A stretch of 64,000 nucleotides of DNA. Source: Harenicola maris. GTDB lineage: Bacteria; Pseudomonadota; Alphaproteobacteria; Rhodobacterales; Rhodobacteraceae. A program made the translations under genes and the position numbers. The stretch lies in NCBI GenBank assembly GCA_018524345.1, contig JADQAZ010000002.1, positions 1,054,001 to 1,118,000 on the forward strand, given 5' to 3'. Shown here piece after piece: positions 21,177-30,340 of the stretch; the first letter of the stretch is position 1, and every line of letters starts with the position of its first letter. Below the pieces are notes generated by a model. That model saw only the letters and a program-made list of their open reading frames with translations. It was not told the origin of the DNA and did no database searches.

Positions 21177-22154
21177 ATGCGCCTAGCAGAGACAGTGACA
21201 TTCGGGGGCGGCGCCCTGTTGAACCGCCACAATGAATTGCGCGGCGATGAGGCCGCCTTGGCAGGGCTGCGGGCGGATGCGAAAACACGGTTTTTGCCCC
21301 TCTGGCGCGGCAAGCCGCAGCTGCGCGAGGGCGCGGGCGAGGCGGCGCTGGAGCTTGCCCCCGTTGGCGGGGATGACCCCATCCTTGCCCATGGCGCGGA
21401 GGAGATTTTCCTTGGCAAAATCGACGGGGCGGCCTGGTTCGCGGTGAATGTCTCCGCTTGGGAGCCGCCGGATTTGAACGAGGGCGAGCTTGGGACCTTC
21501 CTTGATCCAAGCGAGCAGGTCTTCCCGCAGGCCCGCGTCGGCGACCGGTTTGCAGAGCTGCGCCGCGTGATGGTGCAGCTTTCGCCGCAGGATGCGGAAT
21601 TGGCGGCCACTGCGAAGGGTGTTCTTGCATGGCATGCGGGGCACCGTTTCTGCGCCCGCTGCGGTGCGCCCTCGGTCCCGTCAAATGGCGGTTGGCAGCG
21701 GGACTGTGATGCCTGCGAGGGCAAGCATTTCCCGCGCACGGATCCGGTTGTTATAATGCTGATCACACATGGGAACTCCGTCTTGATGGGGCGGTCTCCC
21801 TTCTTTCCGCAGGGGATGTATTCCCTGCTGGCCGGCTTCGTCGAACCGGGCGAAACGATCGAGGCCGCCGTGCGCCGGGAGGTGTTTGAAGAGGCCGGTG
21901 TTCGGGTCGGGCCGGTGGAGTATCTGGCAAGCCAGCCTTGGCCCTTCCCCGCCTCCTTGATGATCGGTTGCCGCGGCGAGGCGACCAGCGAAGAGATCGT
22001 GATCGACCCGGCCGAGATCGAGGATGCCATGTGGATCACCCGCGAGGATATGCTCGAGATTTTCGCCGGACGGAACCCCGATATTCTGCCCGCGCGTAAG
22101 GGGGCAATCGCACAGTTTCTTCTGGAAAACTGGCTTGCCGATACTTTGGATTGA
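21177..22154 (+). CDS. nudC: NAD(+)/NADH diphosphatase NudC (Nudix hydrolase)
   Basis: The 325-residue Nudix enzyme splits NADH to NMNH and AMP; in E. coli it also removes NAD caps from RNA. A four-cysteine zinc site (CARCGAP and CDACEG, about 162-185) precedes the Nudix box, GFVEPGETIEAAVRREVFEE-AG (about 222-243). The NudC-specific SQPWPFP follows. These three together identify NudC rather than another Nudix protein. The start is uncertain. The ATG at 21177 is preferred and one at 21147 is possible, and neither has a strong ribosome-binding site. Confidence 0.94.
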   Translation: MRLAETVTFGGGALLNRHNELRGDEAALAGLRADAKTRFLPLWRGKPQLREGAGEAALELAPVGGDDPILAHGAEEIFLGKIDGAAWFAVNVSAWEPPDLNEGELGTFLDPSEQVFPQARVGDRFAELRRVMVQLSPQDAELAATAKGVLAWHAGHRFCARCGAPSVPSNGGWQRDCDACEGKHFPRTDPVVIMLITHGNSVLMGRSPFFPQGMYSLLAGFVEPGETIEAAVRREVFEEAGVRVGPVEYLASQPWPFPASLMIGCRGEATSEEIVIDPAEIEDAMWITREDMLEIFAGRNPDILPARKGAIAQFLLENWLADTLD

Positions 22155-22213
22155 GGTCACAAAAAGACCGTAGTTAGAGTTTAGATCGCCGCTGCGTTTT
22201 GTAAGGAATAGTT

Positions 22214-22672
22214 ATGCAGTTTACCGCCCGCGAAGATATTGCCGCCCCGATTGACAGGGTTTTCGAGGCCGTGACCGATTACGCCAGTTTTGAAAAACAG
22301 GTGTTGCGGCGCGGTGCGCAGGTGCGGCGGGCGACTGATATGGCGCAGCCCGGCGTTGGCATGACCTGGGAGCTGGAGTTCCGCTATCGCGGCCGCCCGC
22401 GGGCGCTGACCGCGCAAATCGTGCAGTTCGAGGCCCCCAATGGCGTTACGATAGAGGGCCGCATGAGCGGGCTGAGCGGCGAGATGCGGATTGATCTGAT
22501 CGCCTTGTCGAAACAGCGCACCCGCATGGATGTGACCATTGACCTCAAACCGCAATCGATCACGGCGCGGGTTCTGGTTCAGTCCCTGCGGCTTGCGCGC
22601 ACCAGCCTGACCCAGCGGTTCAACAAACGCTTGTCAGACTTTGCCAAGGGCATCGAAGATCAGGTCGCTTAA
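22214..22672 (+). CDS. SRPBCC-family (START-like) protein
   Basis: The 152-residue protein opens MQFTAREDIAAPIDRVFEAVTDYASFEKQ, the hallmark first strand and helix of the SRPBCC ligand-binding fold (polyketide cyclase/CoxG-like). The alternating strands and the long C-terminal helix (about 120-150) fit. The fold binds hydrophobic ligands, and no ligand can be named. AAGGAATAGTT gives a good ribosome-binding site. Its TAA overlaps the TAA of the convergent pheA inside a TTAA shared by both strands. Confidence 0.82.
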   Translation: MQFTAREDIAAPIDRVFEAVTDYASFEKQVLRRGAQVRRATDMAQPGVGMTWELEFRYRGRPRALTAQIVQFEAPNGVTIEGRMSGLSGEMRIDLIALSKQRTRMDVTIDLKPQSITARVLVQSLRLARTSLTQRFNKRLSDFAKGIEDQVA

Positions 22673-23511
22673 CCCGGTATCTGCTGTCTGATCTCGCTGC
22701 TTGGATAAACGCCAAGGATTTTGATCTCGTCGGTGAAGTAATCCAGCTCCTCCATCGCGCGGCGCACGGCGGGATCGTCGGGGTGGCCGTCGATGTCGGC
22801 GTAGAACTGCGTCGCGGTGAAGGCCCCGCCAACCATGTAGCTTTCCAGCTTTGTCATGTTGACGCCATTGGTGGCAAAACCGCCCATGGCCTTATACAGC
22901 GCGGCCGGAATGTTGCGGACGCGAAAGACGAAGCTGGTGATCATGGCATCGGCGCGGCGGGCGGGGTCGGCCTTGGGCGACATGATGAGGAAGCGGGTCG
23001 TGTTGTGCCCCTCATCCTCGATTCCCTCGGCCAGAACGTCGAGCCCATAGATTTGCCCCGCAAAGGCAGAGGCCAGCACCGCGACGCTCTTGTCGCCGCT
23101 CTCGGCGATCTCGGCGGCGGCGCCTGCGCTGTCGGTTGCGGCCTCTGATGTGATGCCGTGTTTTTCCAGAAAGGCGCGGCATTGCGGCAGCAGAACCAGA
23201 TGCGCGCGCACATGTTTGACCTGATCAAGGGTCACGCCGGGCACAGCCAAAAGCGCGATCCGCACCCGCACAAAGGTCTCGTCCACGATATGCAGCCCGC
23301 TAGCAGGTAGCAGGCGGTGAATATCGGCCACGCGCCCGTAGGTGGTGTTTTCCACCGGAAGCATGGCCTCATCTGCCTTGCCTTCACGCACCGCCCTGAT
23401 CACGGCCTCGAAGGTGCGGCACGGCAAAACATCGTATCCGGGACGGGCGTTCAGGCAGGCTTCGTGGCTGTAGGCGCCAAGGTCGCCCTGAAAAGCGATG
23501 GTTTTTGTCAT
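22669..23511 (-). CDS. pheA: Prephenate dehydratase
   Basis: This monofunctional 280-residue enzyme converts prephenate to phenylpyruvate in phenylalanine synthesis. The catalytic domain (about 1-180) has the family's N-terminal FQGDLGAYSHEA, PVENTTYG and HNTTRF (the TRF motif with catalytic Thr). A C-terminal ACT domain (about 195-275) gives feedback control by Phe, with GALYK-like (AALYK) and ESY segments. The ATG at 23511 has AAAGGGCG upstream. The frame continues to 23580 with no homology. There is no chorismate mutase domain. It is divergent from the cytochrome c gene. Confidence 0.96.
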   Translation of the reverse strand: MTKTIAFQGDLGAYSHEACLNARPGYDVLPCRTFEAVIRAVREGKADEAMLPVENTTYGRVADIHRLLPASGLHIVDETFVRVRIALLAVPGVTLDQVKHVRAHLVLLPQCRAFLEKHGITSEAATDSAGAAAEIAESGDKSVAVLASAFAGQIYGLDVLAEGIEDEGHNTTRFLIMSPKADPARRADAMITSFVFRVRNIPAALYKAMGGFATNGVNMTKLESYMVGGAFTATQFYADIDGHPDDPAVRRAMEELDYFTDEIKILGVYPSSEIRQQIPG

Positions 23512-23636
23512 GGCATTTCGCCCTTTATGTGTGGCCCAGATACAAAAAGGGCGTTTGGTCGCGGCTGCTACACCTTGCACCTAACCAAAGGAAGGTCGTA
23601 GAAGGCCATAAGAAATATCAGCATGATGGATGCGGC

Positions 23637-24161
23637 ATGTTCGACACAATGACGATGGTGAAGTCCTTTGGGTGGCTTTGTGGGGCTTTCTTGGCCTTTC
23701 TTTTGATCAAATGGGTGGCTGAGGAGACCTATCATATTGGGGGCTCTGGCCATGGCGATCACCATGAGCAAGCCTATTCCATTGATACGGGTGCCGATGA
23801 CAGCGGCGCGGCCGTTGAAGAGGAAGTGATTGATATCGCAGCTCTTATGGCCGAAGCCGATGTTTCCAAAGGCGAGAAGGGCTTTAGCAAGTGTAAGGCT
23901 TGCCACAAGCTGGAAGCTGGCGAAAACGGCACTGGCCCAAGCCTGTTCGGCGTTGTTGGCCGCCCTGTCGACGCGATTGACGGCTTCAACTATTCCGGCG
24001 CTTTGGAAGAGGTTGCTTCGGAGTGGACAGTCGAAAACCTGTTCCACTTCCTCGAGAATCCCAAGAAATTTGCGCCCGGCACCGCCATGGCCTTCGCTGG
24101 TTTGAGAAAACCGGGCGACCGTGCGGACCTGATTGCCTACCTGAGCACTTTCTCGCAGTAA
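23637..24161 (+). CDS. Membrane-anchored c-type cytochrome (cytochrome cy/CycM-like)
   Basis: The 174 residues have an uncleaved N-terminal membrane anchor (FGWLCGAFLAFLLIKWVAEET, about 9-28). An acidic linker (about 35-70) and a class I cytochrome c domain follow. Haem attachment is CKACH, with Met ligand in GTAMAFAG near residue 150. Such tethered cytochromes carry electrons from the bc1 complex to terminal oxidases or photosynthetic reaction centres. The ATG at 23637 starts just before the anchor. Longer frames run into the pheA promoter region. It is monocistronic, with a strong terminator at 24200. Confidence 0.92.
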   Translation: MFDTMTMVKSFGWLCGAFLAFLLIKWVAEETYHIGGSGHGDHHEQAYSIDTGADDSGAAVEEEVIDIAALMAEADVSKGEKGFSKCKACHKLEAGENGTGPSLFGVVGRPVDAIDGFNYSGALEEVASEWTVENLFHFLENPKKFAPGTAMAFAGLRKPGDRADLIAYLSTFSQ

Positions 24162-24199
24162 GCAGTGGCCCTGCGCAGGTTTTGCGCAGCAACAGATTG

Positions 24200-24237
24200 A
24201 AAAAGCCGCCGGGCGCATCGCCTCGGCGGCTTTTTTC
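24200..24237 (+). terminator. Intrinsic terminator after the cytochrome c gene
   Basis: AAAAAGCCGCC (24200-24210) pairs with GGCGGCTTTTTT (24225-24236), leaving a 14-base loop and a run of six T residues. It separates the cytochrome gene from the yej operon. Confidence 0.9.
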
Positions 24238-24245
24238 GTTTTTAT

Positions 24246-24257
24246 CCGTGATCACGG
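24246..24257. promoter_or_regulatory. Perfect 12-base palindrome before yejA
   Basis: CCGTGATCACGG is a perfect palindrome lying just after the terminator and 105 bases before the yejA ATG. It could be an operator for the importer operon. Chance is a fair alternative at this length. Confidence 0.3.
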
Positions 24258-24362
24258 AAACTCAACTTGCAGATGGACCATCGGGCCAATTAGCCTACAT
24301 CGTAGTATACAAATCGCTCTGTCACAGGCTGGCGGGTGGAAACAGACTTTAGGAGTTCGCGT

Positions 24363-26255
24363 ATGGAATCGGGTCGTTTTGCGGGATCACATTGGATCGG
24401 TGGCACCACAGGGCTGCGCCGCGGGGCCGTTCGGGCGCTTGGTGCGGTTGCTATGGTGGCCTTTGCCGCAACGGCGAGTTTCGCGGAAACCATCACCTCG
24501 CACGGATTCTCCACCTTCGGGGAGCTGAAATACCCCGCCGATTTCCCGTATCTTGAATATGTGAACCCCGAGGCGCCCAAGGGAGGCGAGATCAGCATCT
24601 GGGCCTTTGGCGGCTACGACAGCATGAACCCCTATTCCATCAAGGGGCGGTCTGATCGACTGGCCTCTGCCCCCTATGAATCGCTGCTCGACGGCACCGC
24701 CGACGAGATCGGCGCCAGCTATGGCCTGCTGGCCGAAAGCCTCGAATACCCTGAGGACCGCAGCGAGGTCATCTTCACCCTGCGCGAGGGCGTTGCCTTC
24801 AGCGACGGCAGCCCGTTGACCGCCGAGGATGTTGTCTTCACCTATGAGCTCTTCCGCATCAAAGGCCTGCCGAGCTTTCGCAAACAGCTCACCGATCAGG
24901 TGGTCAGCGGCGAGGCCTTGGACGACCGGCGCATCAAATATGTGTTCACCCCGGGCAAACCGCACCGTGATGTGATCCAGATGGTGGGCGGCCTACCGGT
25001 GTTCTCCAAGGCACACTACGAGGCCGAGGGCCTCGACCTTGAAGAAAACTCCATGACGCCGATGCTTGGCTCCGGCCCCTATGTGGCGACAAAGCTGGAT
25101 GTGGGGCAGACCTCTGTCTACACCCGCAACCCCGATTACTGGGGCAAGGACCTGCCTCTCATGGTTGGGCGGAGCAACTTTGACAGCATCCGCATCGAAT
25201 ATTTTGCCGACTATGTGGCCGCCTTTGAGGGGTTCAAGGCCGGGGCCTATTCCTTCCGCCAAGAAGCGAGCAGCAAAAGCTGGGCCACCTCCTATGATTT
25301 TCCCGCCATCGAGAAGGGCTGGGTCAAAAAGGTCGAGCTTCCTGACGGGGCGATTGCGACGGGGCAGAGCTTTGTCCTGAACACCCGCAAACCGCAGTTG
25401 CAGGACCGCCGCGTGCGCGAGGCGATTGGCCTGCTGTTCAACTTTGAATGGTCCAACGAAAAGCTGTTCTACGGGCTTTACGCCCGCGTGGACAGTTTCT
25501 GGGAAAACTCCGACCTTGCCGCCACGGGCTTGCCATCCGAAGCAGAGCTTGCCCTGCTTGAGCCGCTTGCCGATATGCTCCCCCCCGGCGTCCTGACGGA
25601 AGAGCCCCCCATCGGCCCACGCTCCGGCCCGCGTCAGCTGGACCGCGGCAACCTGCGCAAGGCCTCTGCCTTGCTGGATGAGGCCGGATGGGTTGTTGGT
25701 GATGACGGTATGCGCCGCAAGGATGGTCAGACCCTGACGCTGGAATTCCTCAACGACAGCCAGACCTTTGATCGCGTGATCAACCCCTATGTCGAAAACC
25801 TGCGCCGCGCGGGCATTGATGCCAAGCATCAGCGCGTGGATCAGGCTGAGGCAGTGAACCGTGAGCGCAACTATGATTTCGATATTGTGACCGACCAGAT
25901 CGGGCAGGGCTATGTGCCCGGCACTGGCCTGAAACAATATTTCGGAAGCGAGAGCGCGGACACCAGCGTGTTCAACAAGGCGGGTTTGAAAAGCCCCGCC
26001 GTGGATGCCCTGATCGAGGTGGTTCTTGCCGCTTCGACCCAAGAGGAGCTGACCACATCCGTGCGTGCTCTGGACCGTGTTCTGCGGTTTGAGCGTTTCT
26101 GGGTGCCGCAGTGGTATAAGGATGCTTTCACAGTTGCCTATCTGGATGTTTTCGAACACCCTGATCCCCTGCCGCCATATGCCCTAGGATATCTGGACTT
26201 CTGGTGGTACAACTCTGAAAAAGCAGAAAAACTGAAGGCCGAAGGCGCCTTCTAA
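24363..26255 (+). CDS. yejA: Extracellular solute-binding protein, YejA-type (peptide/microcin C ABC importer)
   Basis: The 630-residue family 5 binding protein is exported. A basic N-terminus, a hydrophobic core (VRALGAVAMVAFAATASFA) and a cut after ASFA form a Sec signal. The YejA-type opening (HGFSTFGELKYPADFPYLEYVNPEAPKG, about residues 45-72) and the DSMNPYSIKG segment set it apart from OppA. It binds oligopeptide-like ligands in the periplasm and hands them to YejBE. AGGAG lies 7 bases before the ATG at 24363. It heads the operon yejA-B-E-F. Confidence 0.92.
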   Translation: MESGRFAGSHWIGGTTGLRRGAVRALGAVAMVAFAATASFAETITSHGFSTFGELKYPADFPYLEYVNPEAPKGGEISIWAFGGYDSMNPYSIKGRSDRLASAPYESLLDGTADEIGASYGLLAESLEYPEDRSEVIFTLREGVAFSDGSPLTAEDVVFTYELFRIKGLPSFRKQLTDQVVSGEALDDRRIKYVFTPGKPHRDVIQMVGGLPVFSKAHYEAEGLDLEENSMTPMLGSGPYVATKLDVGQTSVYTRNPDYWGKDLPLMVGRSNFDSIRIEYFADYVAAFEGFKAGAYSFRQEASSKSWATSYDFPAIEKGWVKKVELPDGAIATGQSFVLNTRKPQLQDRRVREAIGLLFNFEWSNEKLFYGLYARVDSFWENSDLAATGLPSEAELALLEPLADMLPPGVLTEEPPIGPRSGPRQLDRGNLRKASALLDEAGWVVGDDGMRRKDGQTLTLEFLNDSQTFDRVINPYVENLRRAGIDAKHQRVDQAEAVNRERNYDFDIVTDQIGQGYVPGTGLKQYFGSESADTSVFNKAGLKSPAVDALIEVVLAASTQEELTTSVRALDRVLRFERFWVPQWYKDAFTVAYLDVFEHPDPLPPYALGYLDFWWYNSEKAEKLKAEGAF

Positions 26256-26285
26256 TAAAAACGAAGATCAGGCAGGAAGGCCCCG

Positions 26286-27503
26286 ATGGGCGCATATATT
26301 CTCAGGCGGTTGCTGTTGATCATTCCGACGTTGCTCGGGGTGATGCTGGTGAACTTTGCCTTGATCCAATTCGTCCCCGGTGGGCCGATCGAACAGATCG
26401 TCGCCCAAATGCAGGGCGAAGGGGATGTCTTCGAGGGCATCGCCGGCGGGGCCGATGCCGGCGGCGGCGCGATAGAAGAGGGCGGTAATGACGCCTCTTT
26501 CGGCGCGCGCGGCCTTCCCCCCGAATTCATTGACGATTTGAGGATCAAGTTCGGGTTTGCCCGTCTGGTCTGCGCCGATGGGTTTGAGGGCGAGCCTGAT
26601 ATCCGCGCCGAGGAATGCGTTGCCGAGGATGTGAGCGTGGCGCGACAATTCGTGACCATGATGGGCAACTACCTGACCTTCGACTTTGGCGAGAGCTTCT
26701 TCCGTTCCAAGTCCGTTCTGGGCTTGGTATGGGAGAAAATGCCCGTATCGATCACCCTTGGCCTTTGGTCGACCCTGATCGCCTATATCGTGTCGATCCC
26801 CTTGGGCATCCGCAAAGCGGTGAAAGACGGCAGCCGGTTCGACACATGGACGAGCGGCGCGATTGTCTTGGCCTATGCCATGCCGGGTTTCCTGTTCGCG
26901 ATCCTTTTGCTGGTGCTTTTCGCCACGGGGAACTGTTTCCGGATACCGGGCCTGCGCGAGATTTGGGAAAACGGCGCGGCCTATAACCCGACCTGCTACA
27001 AGCTCTTCCCCCTGCGCGGCCTGACCTCCGAGGGCTTCTCGAACATGAGCTTTGTCGAGCAGGTAAAGGACTACTTCTGGCACATTGCCCTGCCGGTTCT
27101 GGCCTCGACAGCGGCGAGCTTCGCCTCGTTGACCCTTCTGACCAAGAACTCCTTCCTAGATGAGATCCGCAAGCAATATGTCATCACCGCCAAGGCCAAG
27201 GGCCTGACAGAGAGCCGCGTCCTTTATGGCCATGTGTTCCGCAACGCCATGTTGATCGTTATCGCCGGTTTCCCTGCCGCCTTCCTGTCGGTGTTCTTCG
27301 GGGCCTCCCTGATTATCGAAACCATCTTCTCCCTCGACGGGCTGGGGCGTTTGGGCTTCGAGGCAGCGGTGGCGCGGGATTATCCGGTGTTCTTTGGCAC
27401 GCTTTATTTCTTTGGTCTGATCGGCCTTCTGGTCGCGATTATTTCGGACCTGATGTATGTGGTTGTCGATCCAAGGATCGATTTTGAAAGCAGGCGCACA
27501 TGA
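26286..27503 (+). CDS. yejB: ABC importer permease, YejB-type
   Basis: The 405-residue inner-membrane permease starts MGAYILRRLLLIIPTLLGV, the standard first helix of the OppB/DppB/YejB group. A large loop insert (about 40-120) carries a Gly-rich patch and is typical of YejB rather than DppB. The cytoplasmic EAA loop that contacts the ATPase lies about 295-330 (TAKAKGLTESRVLYGHVFRN). CAGGAAGG precedes the ATG. Its stop overlaps the yejE start (ATGA). Confidence 0.93.
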   Translation: MGAYILRRLLLIIPTLLGVMLVNFALIQFVPGGPIEQIVAQMQGEGDVFEGIAGGADAGGGAIEEGGNDASFGARGLPPEFIDDLRIKFGFARLVCADGFEGEPDIRAEECVAEDVSVARQFVTMMGNYLTFDFGESFFRSKSVLGLVWEKMPVSITLGLWSTLIAYIVSIPLGIRKAVKDGSRFDTWTSGAIVLAYAMPGFLFAILLLVLFATGNCFRIPGLREIWENGAAYNPTCYKLFPLRGLTSEGFSNMSFVEQVKDYFWHIALPVLASTAASFASLTLLTKNSFLDEIRKQYVITAKAKGLTESRVLYGHVFRNAMLIVIAGFPAAFLSVFFGASLIIETIFSLDGLGRLGFEAAVARDYPVFFGTLYFFGLIGLLVAIISDLMYVVVDPRIDFESRRT

Positions 27504-28621
27504 TCGGTCGTTTGTTCAAGCCCGGCCCACTGGGGCAACGCCGCTGGCGGAACTTCAAGCGCAACCGGCGGGCGTTCTGGTCGCTGATCATCTTTGCGGT
27601 GATTTTTGGCGCGTCGCTGTTTGCCGAATACATTGCCAACGATAAGCCGTTGTTGGTGAAGTATCAGGGCGAATGGTATGTGCCGATCCACAACTTCTAC
27701 TCCGAGCAGACCTTTGGCGGGGACTTCCCGACAGAGGCGGCCTACCGCGACATCGAAGTCGAATGTCTGATTATTTCCGGCGGGCTTGAGGCCTGCTTTG
27801 ATGATCCCGAGGGTATTCTGGTGGATGCAGAGGATGGCCTAGTCGCCGGAGAGGCGATTAACAAGGGCCGCACCATCTGGCCCCTGATCCCCTACAGCTA
27901 CAATACCCCCAATGACATCGACGGCCCCGCACCAAGCCCGCCTGATGCGGACCATTGGCTGGGTACCGATGACGCGACGCGCGATGTCTTGGCGCGGGTG
28001 ATCTACGGCTTCCGCCTCTCGGTGATTTTCACCATTATCGTGACGGTCTGCGCCTCTGTCGTGGGGATCGCGGCGGGGGCTGTGCAGGGGTATTTCGGCG
28101 GCTGGACCGACCTGTTATTCCAACGGTTTCTGGAAATCTGGGGCGCGATACCGGGCCTCTACGTCATCATCATCATGTTCGCGATCTTCGGGCGCAGCTT
28201 TTGGCTCCTCGTGTTCTTGTCGGCCCTGTTCGGCTGGCCCGCTTTGGTGGGCGTGGTGCGGGCCGAATTCCTTCGGGCACGGAACTTTGAATACGTGCGG
28301 GCGGCGCGGGCTTTGGGCGTGTCGGACAGGGTGATCATGTTCCGCCATATGCTGCCCAATGCGATGGTGGCAACCCTGACCCTGATGCCTTTCATCATCA
28401 CGGCAACGATCGGCTCCCTCGCGGCGCTCGATTTCCTGGGCTTCGGCCTGCCATCCTCGGCGCCCTCTTTGGGTGAGCTGACCCTTCAGGCCAAACAGAA
28501 CCTGCAAGCCCCATGGCTGGCCTTCACCGCCTTCTTCACATTCGCCATCATGCTGTCGCTGCTAGTGTTCATATTCGAGGGGGTGCGCGATGCCTTTGAC
28601 CCCCGCAAGGTGTTCCAATGA
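27500..28621 (+). CDS. yejE: ABC importer permease, YejE-type
   Basis: This is the 373-residue partner permease of YejB. The first helix is near residues 30-50 and is followed by a long periplasmic loop with the YejE segment YQGEWYVPIHNFYSEQTFGG (about 54-73). The core helices come after WLGTDDATRDVLARVIYGFRLS-type sequence. The EAA loop contains YVRAARALGVSDRVI (about 260-275). Overlaps of four bases with both yejB (27500) and yejF (28618) show translational coupling. Confidence 0.93.
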   Translation: MIGRLFKPGPLGQRRWRNFKRNRRAFWSLIIFAVIFGASLFAEYIANDKPLLVKYQGEWYVPIHNFYSEQTFGGDFPTEAAYRDIEVECLIISGGLEACFDDPEGILVDAEDGLVAGEAINKGRTIWPLIPYSYNTPNDIDGPAPSPPDADHWLGTDDATRDVLARVIYGFRLSVIFTIIVTVCASVVGIAAGAVQGYFGGWTDLLFQRFLEIWGAIPGLYVIIIMFAIFGRSFWLLVFLSALFGWPALVGVVRAEFLRARNFEYVRAARALGVSDRVIMFRHMLPNAMVATLTLMPFIITATIGSLAALDFLGFGLPSSAPSLGELTLQAKQNLQAPWLAFTAFFTFAIMLSLLVFIFEGVRDAFDPRKVFQ

Positions 28622-30243
28622 GTTCGGTTCTACGGGTCGATGACCTGAAAATTTCCTTCCGTCAGGACGGCAAATTGATTGAGGCCGTAAAGGGCGTCAG
28701 CTTTGAGGTCGGGCGCGGGGAAACCGTGGCTCTGGTAGGCGAAAGCGGCTCCGGCAAGTCGGTCACCGCGCTCTCGACCGTGTCCCTGCTTGGCGACAAT
28801 GCGCAGGTCGCGGGCTCTGTCACCTATGACGGCGCGCAAATGATCGACGCCTCCGAGGCGGAGCTGCGGCGCGTGCGCGGCAATGACATCAGCTTCATCT
28901 TTCAGGAGCCGATGACCTCTCTCAACCCTCTGCACACGCTGGACAAACAGCTGGCCGAAAGCATCGCACTGCATCAGGGGCTGGTGGGGCAGGCGGCCAC
29001 AGACCGGATCATTGAGCTGCTGCATAAGGTCGGCATCCGCGATCCTGAAAGCCGGTTAAAGAGCTATCCGCATCAGCTTTCCGGTGGACAGCGTCAGCGG
29101 GTGATGATCGCCATGGCCCTCGCCAACGGGCCAGAGCTGCTCATCGCGGATGAGCCGACAACAGCCCTTGACGTGACCATTCAGGCGCAGATCCTTGACC
29201 TTTTGGCGGATCTTAAGCGTTCCGAAAACATGAGCATGCTCTTCATTACCCATGACCTGCCCATCGTGCGCAAAATCGCCGATCGGGTCTGTGTGATGAA
29301 GGACGGCGAGATTGTCGAAACCGGCCCCACGGCCGAGGTTTTCGACAACCCGCAGCACCCTTATACGCAAATGCTTCTGGCCGCCGAGCCAAAGGGCATG
29401 GCAGAGCCCGCGCCCGAAAACTCCGAAACCGTGGTGGAAACCGAAAACCTGCGCATCTGGTTCCCGATCCAGCGCGGGCTTCTGCGCAAAACCGTGGGCC
29501 ATATCAAGGCCGTCAACGATGCCAGCCTGACAGTTCGGGCAGGGGAAACCCTCGGCATCGTGGGCGAAAGCGGCTCGGGCAAGACGACCCTTGCCCTCGC
29601 CATCATGCGCCTGATCCGCTCCGAAGGGAAAATCATCTACAAGGGGCAGGACGTGCAGGGCTGGGGCGCGCGGCAAATGCGATCCCTGCGCCGCGACATG
29701 CAGATCGTGTTTCAGGACCCCTACGGAAGCCTAAGCCCCCGTCTCACGGTCGAGCAGATCGTGGCAGAGGGGCTGACGATCCATGAGGTCGACCCAAACC
29801 GCGACAACCGCGATATGGTGGCTGATATTTTGACAGAAGTCGGCCTCGACCCCTCGATGATGCATCGCTATCCGCACGAATTTTCCGGCGGACAACGCCA
29901 AAGGATCGCCATTGCGCGGGCCATGGTGTTGCGCCCCAAGCTGGTGGTGCTGGATGAACCGACAAGCGCGCTGGACCGGACGGTGCAGGTGCAAATTGTT
30001 GATCTGCTGCGCGATTTGCAAAAGAAATACGGGCTGGCCTATCTGTTCATAAGCCACGATCTTGGTGTCGTGCGCGCGCTCTCGCATAATGTGATGGTGA
30101 TGAAACAGGGCGATGTGGTCGAGGCGGGCACAGCGAAACAGATCTTCGACAACCCGAAAACCACCTATACGCGCCAACTGATGGCCGCGGCCTTCGATAT
30201 CGTAGAGACAGGCATCGATCTGGCCGCAGATCAGATCACCTGA
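28618..30243 (+). CDS. yejF: ABC importer ATP-binding protein with two ATPase domains, YejF-type
   Basis: The 541 residues hold two fused ABC ATPase domains. Domain 1 (about 5-265) has Walker A GESGSGKS, signature LSGGQRQR and Walker B LLIADEPT. Domain 2 (about 280-530) has GESGSGKT, FSGGQRQR and LVVLDEPT. Each domain ends with the oligopeptide-transporter tail (NPQHPYTQMLLAAEP; NPKTTYTRQLMAAAF). All catalytic motifs are intact. This is the last gene of the operon, followed by a pair of GC-rich hairpins. Confidence 0.95.
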   Translation: MSSVLRVDDLKISFRQDGKLIEAVKGVSFEVGRGETVALVGESGSGKSVTALSTVSLLGDNAQVAGSVTYDGAQMIDASEAELRRVRGNDISFIFQEPMTSLNPLHTLDKQLAESIALHQGLVGQAATDRIIELLHKVGIRDPESRLKSYPHQLSGGQRQRVMIAMALANGPELLIADEPTTALDVTIQAQILDLLADLKRSENMSMLFITHDLPIVRKIADRVCVMKDGEIVETGPTAEVFDNPQHPYTQMLLAAEPKGMAEPAPENSETVVETENLRIWFPIQRGLLRKTVGHIKAVNDASLTVRAGETLGIVGESGSGKTTLALAIMRLIRSEGKIIYKGQDVQGWGARQMRSLRRDMQIVFQDPYGSLSPRLTVEQIVAEGLTIHEVDPNRDNRDMVADILTEVGLDPSMMHRYPHEFSGGQRQRIAIARAMVLRPKLVVLDEPTSALDRTVQVQIVDLLRDLQKKYGLAYLFISHDLGVVRALSHNVMVMKQGDVVEAGTAKQIFDNPKTTYTRQLMAAAFDIVETGIDLAADQIT

Positions 30244-30284
30244 CGCCCTTTTCGTTTCTTATTGGTGAAAATATCCCGGGGGGT

Positions 30285-30340
30285 GCGGGGGGCTGGCCCC
30301 CCGCCGGATCGCCGCCCTAGGCGGCGAACCCCTTTTTAGC
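30285..30340. terminator. Double hairpin between convergent yejF and dacC
   Basis: GCGGGGGG-CTGG-CCCCCCGC (30285-30304) is a perfect 8-base stem. It is followed by GCCGCC-CTA-GGCGGC (about 30310-30324) and then a CCCCTTTTT run. The second hairpin with its T-run can stop yejF transcripts. The structure also ends near the dacC stop. Confidence 0.65.

Noticed and set aside
24993-26159. 388-residue minus-strand frame
   Set aside because: It is a shadow of yejA, with no motif.
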